Part shown: positions 56,655 to 64,000 of the stretch, piece by piece | Layout: each line of letters begins with the position of its first letter | Position numbering within the stretch: position 1 is the stretch's first letter | DNA from: Saccharina japonica | Lineage: Eukaryota; Sar; Phaeophyceae; Laminariales; Laminariaceae | Length of the DNA stretch: 64,000 nt | Reading direction: 5' to 3' | Assembly: GCA_008828725.1 (NCBI GenBank) | Contig: MEHQ01003384.1 | Location: 62,001 to 126,000 of the forward strand | Position numbers and translations under genes: made by a program | Notes under the pieces: generated by a model | Database searches by the model: none | Told to the model about the DNA's origin: nothing | The model's input: only the letters and a program-made list of their open reading frames with translations

Positions 56655-58409
56655 GAATCAGGCGAAAGCAGAATAAATAACAGAATAACGCCACCGGCGC
56701 GACGAGTAACACAGAACAAAGGCACGCCTCCTTCTCCTGTCTCGAGAGCGCCTTTTCAACCCAGCCCTACCAACAGAAACGCGGGGGGGCATGGTCTATT
56801 ATATACTGGTCTAATTCTACGAGGGGATATTTTGACATTATACGACAAACGGACCACTGCTGTCGTCGGCACCAACTGCAAAGGTCCACCCCCCCCCCCC
56901 CCCCCGCCCGCCGATTCAAATTAGCAAAAAGTTTCTTTGTAATATATGGAAACAACTTAATGAGCGCCCAATTGTTGGAGGTGTCTCTATTAGGAGTAGG
57001 AACGGTGCTCCGTCTCGAAAGGGATGCGTGGTCAACGGTCAAATGACTAAGGCAAGCAACAAATGAGTACGCCCCCCCTCCCTCACCACATATTAACCTC
57101 CTGGACATAACACACAACGGGACCCTTCCCCTCATTCACCCCCTTGCGATACACCCGATACAGAGTATATGTATATACTTCGAAGTATACCGAGTACAGA
57201 GTATACTGTAGAAAACAGTGCATTGCCTCACTTCAGCACGAGCAGCCCCCGAGGGATGTCTTTCGTGCCCCCGGCTATGCGGCACCTCTTGGTCAGCAAG
57301 CTCTCCGCTAGAGCCCACGCAGTCTCCGTCTTTCCGGTCCCAGTGGACCCCGTCAGCGCCACCACCAGCGGCTCGTGCCGACCCGACCGCTGACTGTTTT
57401 GTTTTGTTTTTTTTGGGGGGGAAGGGGGGGGCATCATTTTTAACGCGGCACATATACCGGTACATATATATATATGTTACAAGGTTCCTCTTCGCGATTA
57501 TGGTTGCCTTGAAATCCCGGGGGGGGGGGGTGTCGCAGGCTGAAAAGGGATAACACAACAGCAGCAGGCGTTCGTGCCTCGTATCATACATATATACCAG
57601 GTACTCTCTACTCGTACGCTATTATTAATATTAATAGTATGATATATAACCACCGGGCAAGAACGAACAACATAACAAAAAAAAATCTTGAAAGCTACGA
57701 AAGCAAGAAAAAATAAGTAGCCGCCACCGGGCAAGTAGCAAATAACCGGGCAAGCAACACCGACGGACAGCCCAAACGAGTTTGTAGTTGGTTCTGTACA
57801 TGCGAAGATAGATTAGCGCGTCGCTATGAAATAAAAAAAAACCCACTCACTCGCTCGCATGCAGCAGCACGAAAAATTGTAACTGCTGTGTCGTCAACTC
57901 GCGTGCATTGGTGGACGGGCGTATTGTATCATTCAAACACATTTGACACGTTGGACTGCTGCAAAAATTCGAAAGGCGATCCTTACTTTTTTCGGCGCGC
58001 GCGCGCCAAACCTAGACCTAGAACCTCGCATTCGCTCTCGTAATTACATGCCAGATACATAGCTGGCAATATATTGAACGGGGCACAGGCAATCAATCCA
58101 CCGCTCAAGGCAGTGACTCTGGCTGGCCCAGCTCGTATAATATGTGTGCATACATCTTGAGGTGTTCGAATTCATAAATCACAACAAAACACACACACAA
58201 ACACACACACACAAAACACAAATCACCTGAAGTGCCACGCAGAAACGGCCATGGTCAAAGATTCGAGCGCCAGCGGCTGCGCTCGGATGCGCTTCTGCAG
58301 ATTCTCTGCTACTGCCGCCACGGGATCGTTGGCCAGCGGGCACAGCCCTAAGCATCATGCAAAACGTGGCATGCAAGGCCGTGCAGTGCGGTGGGGTGGG
58401 GTGGGGTGG
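52227..58409 (+). repeat. Array unit 4 (direct): forward X, linker, reverse Y
   Basis: Forward X (52,227-53,637), linker (53,638-53,990) and reverse Y to about 58,409. It then continues without a break through the GGGGT tract into single-copy DNA. This is the only unit joined to the right flank. It differs from unit 2 by one substitution seen at 55,556 (T for C), homopolymer lengths and the linker. Confidence 0.9.
56346..58347 (-). CDS. Torsin-like AAA+ ATPase, exons a-c, complete right-hand copy
   Basis: Exon a (58,227-58,347) encodes DPVAAVAENLQKRIRAQPLA and LESLTMAVSAWHF, matching the N-terminal helices of torsins (L...I.GQ.LA...I..AV). Exon b (57,232-57,393) has LVVALTGSTGTGKTETAWAL, a Walker A motif GSTGTGKT. 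Exon c (56,346-56,491) has YHQKIRRKLGQRLKYC and VVVLFDELQKAAPGTLD, a Walker B motif LFDE. Phases agree: a to b splits a serine codon, b to c an asparagine, and c to exon d (32,452-32,618) a serine. Family role: nucleotide-dependent remodelling by hexameric AAA+ ATPases; animal torsins act in the ER and nuclear envelope. A signal peptide and start codon were not found; they should lie to the right of 58,347. ClpB-like AAA+ is the alternative. Confidence 0.8.
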
Positions 58410-60028
58410 GGTGGGGTGGCTATGACCCTAACAACGAAAACGATCCTACTGTATTATCGCATAGTACATGACTGGTACATGACTGGCACAGCAGCAGTGG
58501 GTACGTACCCCCGATTTAAGAACACCCCCAAGACAAAAGAGCATTCGGGATTTTAACCCTCTTAGTACTGCACTACTCGACATAGAACAAACAATTTCAG
58601 TCAAGTCCCCCAAGTGTTTTGTCCCCACATCGGTACTGCAGTACTAAAGGGGTCAAGAGCGGTCAGCCAAATCGGCATGTATGTCCCGCCTATAAGCAAA
58701 AAGATATGTACCGCCCACTACAGATAAGAGCAATGTGTAGATAACAGCGTTTGTTTTGGCTTAAGATTGTCGCGGGGCGCTCTTGAATCGAGGTACCCAC
58801 TGTAGACTAGATACATACTATAAATATACCACAAGTAGCGATTACACGAGCGAGTCGTGCATTCCTGATTGGCGTGAATCGGTGCCTAGGTTCTCTATCA
58901 TACAGGTACTTGACGCCGGTCCTGAATTTCATGGGATTCGAGCGAAAAAGCTCGCTGCTTTCTGCGTTCAGTTTGAACCCTCGAGGACTGCGGTATTATA
59001 TGTGCTCGTATGTATGATGAGTGCGCGGGAGGGGAGAGAGGGTCGAGAGAGAGACAGAGGCAAAGAGAGGAGAGAGAGGAGAGAAGGTGCCCCTTGAAGG
59101 CGGGTGCTTGAGTTCGAACCGGATTCGTACTACAAGCGGGACAAGTGTTACTGGTACAAGTGAGAGCCATTCCTACTACGAGTAAACAAAACCAAATCAC
59201 GATGCGTGAGCTTTTTTCCTTGTCATGAATCCGTGATTTTTCATGTCACGATTGGTTTTTCATGTCACGATTCATGACAAAAAAAAAAAACTCACGAATC
59301 ATCATGACGCCAAATTTTCTAAGCTCAGGGTCGTTCTAAACGAACAAAAACAAAATCACATTTCGTGACATTTTAACATGGACAAGACATCACGATTTGG
59401 AATATTTCCATTTCTAGCTAAAGTAGTACCTGATATGTCACGTTTTATGTCATATTTCATGATATTTGTAAATAGTACAACATCCAATACTTCAAATCCA
59501 AGGGTGTTTGTGGCTGGGGCCGACTCTCGCGGATGGGGCCGGACTCGGCCGGGCCGGGCCGACCGCGCCGGGCCCAGTCGACCGAGCCCGGCCCCGCCCG
59601 TGATATGTTCAAATCACGAGACGAACGAAGCGCGACCTGGACTGTGACCTGTGAGTTTCCAGCCCCACGCGCCGTCGGACCGGCCCGGTTCGCGAGATTC
59701 CAATATCAGTGGTCGTCTGCTTAGGCCTGGCCCGTGAGATAGTTCTCTGAATATTTCCGCTCTTGCTTTGCGCTGTGTCCCCCCCTCCTCGAGGTTTCGA
59801 GGCCGCAACGTGCTCGTTAGCCCGCGCTCATCGGTTTCTTCGGGCAGCCGCTCGTTCGCGTTGTCCGCAATCGACGTATGTACGAAGCAGAGTTTGCCGT
59901 GCCCCTATATATACCGGCCCTCGTATCTTCGTATGATAGTATACCAATTCGATGCGAGTCGACGAGGGAAAAAGGGGCCGAAGTCTTCTCGCGATAAATA
60001 TGCATGTGTGCCAGATGCCAGAATAGAC
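58410..60028. other. Right flank, no gene identified
   Basis: Positions 58,556-58,652 are a diverged TTAA-type hairpin (CCCTCTTAGTACTGCA ... TACTGCAGTACTAAAGGGG). A GA-rich tract lies at 59,030-59,085. Positions 59,190-59,470 repeat TCACGATT and TCATGTCACGA motifs in both orientations. Positions 59,518-59,600 are GGGCCGGGCC-rich. Confidence 0.5.
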
Positions 60029-60032
60029 TTAA

Positions 60033-60121
60033 CCCTTTTAGGACTGCAGTTCCGTTTTGGGGAGAAACCAGTCTAATTCTAAGTAATTTGTCCCCAAAAT
60101 GGGACTCCAGTCCTGCAAGGG
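60033..60121. mobile_element. piggyBac-type MITE, 89 bp, outside the array
   Basis: CCCTTTTAGGACTGCAGTTC ... GGACTCCAGTCCTGCAAGGG, flanked by TTAA at 60,029-60,032 and 60,122-60,125. Same length as the array copy at 33,503-33,591, with about ten differences. Confidence 0.85.
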
Positions 60122-60260
60122 TTAATAGTAGAAGGAGACCACTACGTACTACTGTATGTACTCTGTTTACGCACCAGTACCTAATGCTGCAGTTATTACT
60201 GCTGTACGAGGGTGTATTATTTTTTTCCCGTTTTTATTTGTTTTGGTACTGTCCAGTGAC

Positions 60261-62694
60261 TAGAGATGGGCACCGGATGCCATATTCGAAAAACCGAAAA
60301 CCGGATAGGAGGCGTTATTCTCAAAAACAAAAAACCGGTTTAACCGGGTTTTTCCAGTCGGCTTTAACCGGTTAACCGAAAACCGGTTTAACCGGTTTTG
60401 ATGATGTAAAGCATCCATAATACTGAAAACCATAGGACCTGGTGGTTTTTCTTTGATTTGCACCCTTGTTGCGCACTCCTCAAGTGTGAAGGTAAGACCC
60501 TCATCACAGGACACAGGAATGTCCATGCTGGCCAGGGCACGCTTCTCCCTATTAGTAGTAAAGTTTTTCTTGTTGCTTATCTCATGGTAGAGCCCGATAG
60601 GGTACAAGAACGGAGTACGAAGGTAGGGCTCAGCCAAGTACCAGGCTGATCCCACTATCCATGTATCTTCGTACATGCACGATCTACGGAGACGTTTCCG
60701 TATCTAGCACGCCACGTGATCTCATACACGTTCGTACGCATTTGTCCATCTATACTCGTAATAATGTGAGTACAGGTACTCAAGGTTCGACTCGAAGCTT
60801 GCAACAGTTTCTTCTTTGTATGCGTAGCGTGGAATACACGCCAGGTGTCGGGTTCCAGACTTGACGACAAGTCTGGTCCGTGAGAGTTGTGTGAGAGATG
60901 CGGGGGACGCCTCTCGTCATACATCAGATATCTCGGGTCAATATTACCAACCATAGTTCGTCCGTAGACGAAGGATTGTACCGAGATCTTACTGATGAGA
61001 TTATAGGAGATCTGACGTCACAGTTTGTACGAGAAGAGACGGAGATCTCATGACGTGAGAATTGGTGATACCTGCTTGGGAGATCCTTACGGTGATCTCC
61101 GTATATGTGCAGGTTGGACGAGGCATGGCTCCCACAATAATACGTATTGCACCTCCTCATAGCTACGTGATACCATCACATTAGCCCACCCTGAATAGTC
61201 GTACACGCAGATCCCACGACGATCAAAATATCATATCATCCCAGAAATCGGAAAGGGGGTCGAAGGTGCGGCTATTCGAAACAAATAAGTGAGGACACAC
61301 ATTTTCCCCACCTCGTATTGAGGCATCAACGCCTCACGCGTGAGACAAGCACGACATACGAGAAGAAAAAGCTTCGATATGCCAACAGCAAGCGGGTTAC
61401 GATGAAGACGAAAGCTATGTAAGCTAACCGTGGCGTGAAGGTGCCGAAATATAACGAAATCCAAAAGACGGAAGCTGGAAGAGAAAGACAAATGAAGAGA
61501 AAACAACGCACGCTGCGATGCAAAAAGCCAAGGGACTTGAAGAGGCTACGTAGCGTAGAGCCAGTGGTTGGAAAACTGAATAACAACAACAGATGCCCCA
61601 TCACACAAGTGCGTTAAGATTGGTTATGTTCGCAACTGTGCCTCTTCGAGATGGATTAGTGATGTTGTTCAACCAGATATAATATATATATATATGTATA
61701 TTGTAATACCTGGTACTACTACTTGGAAAAGCGTCACGTCGATTGTCAGCGAAAACCACTTCAACCAGACCCGCACACTGCATGCTCCCGAAACTGCACA
61801 AACCGCCATCAGGGTTATAGCGTCGTGCGTCGAGCATAAGCAACAGTCGCCCAGCTCGTTGGTCTACCTGACACGATTCAAACCTTCTGCAAAATAAAAA
61901 TATCCTAACCCGCATGCTGTAAACGAAGGCACGAGCCGGTGGGTAGAAGGGGTGTACAAGGGAGAAAACACCTGTGAACAAGACTGTTGTCTAGAAGGCC
62001 GTTGAGTGTGAACGCTCCAGCCAGTTGAACTGGAAAGTAACTGTCACAAATTAAATTAAAAACAAACCGCATTTCGAAAATGCTCCAACCGTTTAAATAC
62101 TCAACACAAAGATTGGCTCGTCTGGGGTCCGTACCGGCAAAATATTGGCTCGTCTGAGCTACGCTCGTACTGCTGTCGTCGTTTGCCGCAGCCACGTCAT
62201 CGACTACAGCCACCTCTTGGCTCATGTTGGAGTGGTGGTGTGTTGGACTTGCGAGCAGAGATGGGTGGTGTGTGTTTGGTGTGTGCGAGTGTTGGGTAGT
62301 GTTGGATGTGCGGGGAGAGGGGAGGGGGTTGTGCCGCAGTGGATCCACCGACTTTCACCCTCTCTCTCCCCACGCCCACGTATGGTCGCCTTTTTCATTC
62401 CTGCAGTAGTTGATACGTTCTAGTCTAGAGTAGGCACAATAGACGTCGGATCAACCAGCGTTGACGTTGTCACGTTCACTGGCTCGTTTTAGTGTAGATG
62501 GGTTATCCGGTTTTCCGGTTTAACCGCTTAACCGGTTAAACCGGTGTTTTTATCCGGTTTAACCGGTTAACCGATTAACCGGTTAACCGGACCTCAAAAA
62601 CCGCCAGTTTTTATTTTGAAAAACCGACACGCCTGATGGGTTTCCAAAAACCGCGGTTAACCGGTTTTTTCTCTATCCGGTGCCCATCTCTCTA
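60261..62694. mobile_element. hAT-type element, 2,434 bp, with 8-bp target duplications
   Basis: The left end is TAGAGATGGGCACCGG and the right end its complement with two extra bases. The flanks are perfect duplications CCAGTGAC at 60,253-60,260 and 62,695-62,702. Subterminal AACCGGTT/CCGGTTTAACCGG clusters lie at 60,290-60,400 and 62,495-62,670. No hAT transposase domain was recognised inside, so it looks non-autonomous or decayed. Minus-strand frames at 60,380-60,676 are coding-like but unidentified. Confidence 0.85.
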
Positions 62695-62702
62695 CCAGTG
62701 AC

Positions 62703-63019
62703 CACAGACTTGCATTGTGGCAAGAACAACAACAACAATGTAATACAGAGCTGCTGCTGTACAGAGTACGTACAGCAGTGCTGCGATGTATGAATATGAT
62801 AGGTACGATGTGTAAGGAAGGACGTGATGTGTCCAAAACCTGGACCTTTACTGCTGTACTGCTGCTGCAGTCTAGACTGCTATTATATGTACCTTGAGAC
62901 AAGCAATCACATACCAAGCACGTTGCATAATAGTGTGTGGTGTGGCTGCCTTGTGGTTCCAGTACTATGATGCAGCAACAATGCCGTCCCCCTGTTCCCC
63001 CGTCCCCACCCTCGTCTAA
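62703..63019. other. Non-coding spacer
   Basis: Contains CTGCTGCTG and GTACAGCAG motifs. No gene seen. Confidence 0.5.
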
Positions 63020-63124
63020 GGCCGTTTCCTATGCGGTTCGATTTCGAGCTTCAGATTTGTATTTTTCGATCTCAAAAACGAAAGCACCGTCCTATGCAGT
63101 CCGATTATGCAAAATCTGACCGGA
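63020..63124. mobile_element. End fragment of the Harbinger-type element
   Basis: TAA then GGCCGTTTCCTATGCGG, identical to the left end of 40,565-41,365 for about 105 bp, then diverging at CTGACCGGAA. It is the only copy seen outside the array. Confidence 0.8.
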
Positions 63125-63377
63125 ACACTCTCCTTGGCACCGACACCTGCCTACGAGCCAGGTCGACTGCAGTAGGACCCACCACCCGGATGGTTATCGA
63201 GAGCGCTGCTGCTGTAGTGACGGTTTTGTGCCTGGTGGACGATTATTAGCGAGGCAACTTAAGCTCGTACTTGTTAAGGACCCATTTTAGAAAATACCGA
63301 AATTTCCGAAAAAAACAGAATAATACTTTTCTCGTTAAGATCGACCCTTTAGATGTCCCCGCATCACCCCTTTCCTC

Positions 63378-63599
63378 TTATTGTTCTCGCTCCTCCTCCT
63401 CCTCCTTCCGTTTCTCGTATCGTACCAGGGCTCGGTGCGCCAGTTCCAGGCGGCTCTCCACTGACAGGGTGAGCTGCTCCGCCTCGGGGCCTAAGCGCAT
63501 GCCTACCGCGGGTGGCGATGGTGGCGGCGGCGGGGGCGGAGGCGTCGGCGGCAGTGGCAGCGGCTGAGTTTCCTGCTCCTTGCCCGTTTGCTGCTGCTG
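63378..63599 (-). CDS. Terminal exon of a glutamine/proline-rich gene
   Basis: On the minus strand the acceptor GTCAATGCCCAG precedes QQQQTGKEQETQPLPLPPTP, a proline run, then GMRLGPEAEQLTLSVESRLE, LAHRALVRYEKRKEEEEERE and a stop at 63,378-63,380. The proline run and the charged helical end read as real coding sequence. It joins at phase 0 to the Q-rich exon to its right. The function is unknown; Q/P-rich proteins of this kind are often transcriptional or RNA-associated. Confidence 0.6.
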   Translation of the reverse strand, partial: QQQQTGKEQETQPLPLPPTPPPPPPPPSPPAVGMRLGPEAEQLTLSVESRLELAHRALVRYEKRKEEEEEREQ

Positions 63600-63682
63600 C
63601 TGGGCATTGACTTCCGTATACGAAAATGCAGATATCGCCTACGAGTAATCGCAGATAGACCCCCCGTTTTCGCCTCCCGTAA

Positions 63683-64000
63683 GTACAACCGGCTTGGCAC
63701 TATGCTGCTGTGACTGCTGCGACTGCTGGTACTGCTGCTGCTGGTACTCCTGCTGTTGGTACTGCTGCGGTTGGTACTGCCGCTGCTGCTGGTAGTTCTG
63801 CTGCTGGTATAGGTGCGGTTGGTACTGCTGCTGTTGGTACTGCTGCTGCTGGTAGTTCTGCTGCTGGTACAGGTGCGGTTGGTACTGCTGCTGCAGATAC
63901 TGCTGCTGCTGCTGGTCTTGTTGCTGGTGTATACACTCCTGCTCCTGAAACCATTTCTCCTGCTGCTGCCATCTAGCCTCCTGATGCCGCTGCATCCACT
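63683..64000 (-). CDS. Glutamine/tyrosine-rich exon, open at the window edge
   Basis: On the minus strand an open frame enters from beyond 64,000: QRHQEARWQQQEKWFQEQEC, then repeats of QYQPHLYQQQNYQQQQ and a close in SQQHSAKP. The likely donor is GTTGTA or GTACTT near 63,675-63,682, in phase with the terminal exon. The repeats are imperfect at codon level, which argues for translated Q/Y repeats. Prion-like, low-complexity composition. The 5' end and identity lie outside the window. Confidence 0.55.

Noticed and set aside
1-64000. Prokaryotic features, CRISPR arrays, operons
   Set aside because: Spliced exons, MITEs and Copia fossils show a eukaryotic nuclear genome. The regular 11-bp arrays lack the repeat-spacer layout of CRISPR.

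Overview
This is eukaryotic nuclear DNA. Coding sequence is sparse and split into short exons with GT/AG borders. Simple repeats, long G/C and A/T homopolymers, small inverted-repeat transposons and Copia fossils take up most of the window. No operons, ribosome binding sites, rRNA or convincing tRNA genes were seen. Intron-rich genes, CAG/CAA tracts and Copia remains would fit a stramenopile such as a brown alga, but that is a guess and no marker gene settles it.

Layout. 1-4,018: tandem repeats and an old Copia remnant with LTR-like repeats, one of them interrupted by a hAT-type element with perfect 8-bp target duplications. 4,020-7,160: a large minisatellite built on an 11-bp unit whose orientation flips. 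7.2-16.6 kb: mostly non-coding, with Copia integrase fragments, palindromic foldbacks and small repeats. 16.7-21.2 kb: plus-strand exons, including a class 3 lipase exon and a terminal acidic, serine-rich exon. 21.2-26.3 kb: non-coding DNA with short interspersed repeats ending in C runs. 26.3-32.6 kb: minus-strand exons of a torsin-like AAA+ ATPase, in the order expected if its first three exons lie to the right. 33.0-58.4 kb: the dominant feature, a unit of about 6.1 kb present four times in alternating orientation (inverted, direct, inverted, direct), preceded by a partial copy. 58.4-64.0 kb: single-copy flank with a piggyBac-type hairpin, a 2.4-kb hAT-type element and the 3' end of a glutamine-rich gene on the minus strand.

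The torsin-like gene ties the array together. Its N-terminal, Walker A and Walker B exons lie inside the repeated unit and its sensor and later exons lie in the left flank. If the array is collapsed to one unit (left flank, X, linker, reverse Y, right flank), every exon falls on the minus strand in the right order, and each of the first five junctions is phase-compatible. The array as assembled therefore separates and repeats part of a host gene. Single N bases sit at three of the unit borders, and the short linkers differ between copies in a way that looks like uncorrected sequence. A misassembly is thus a serious alternative to a real, very recent palindromic amplification.

The other notable find is a group of interspersed repeats with two different bodies but one related 3' region. 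They end in a shared ATGAGTAC-like motif followed by a run of C.
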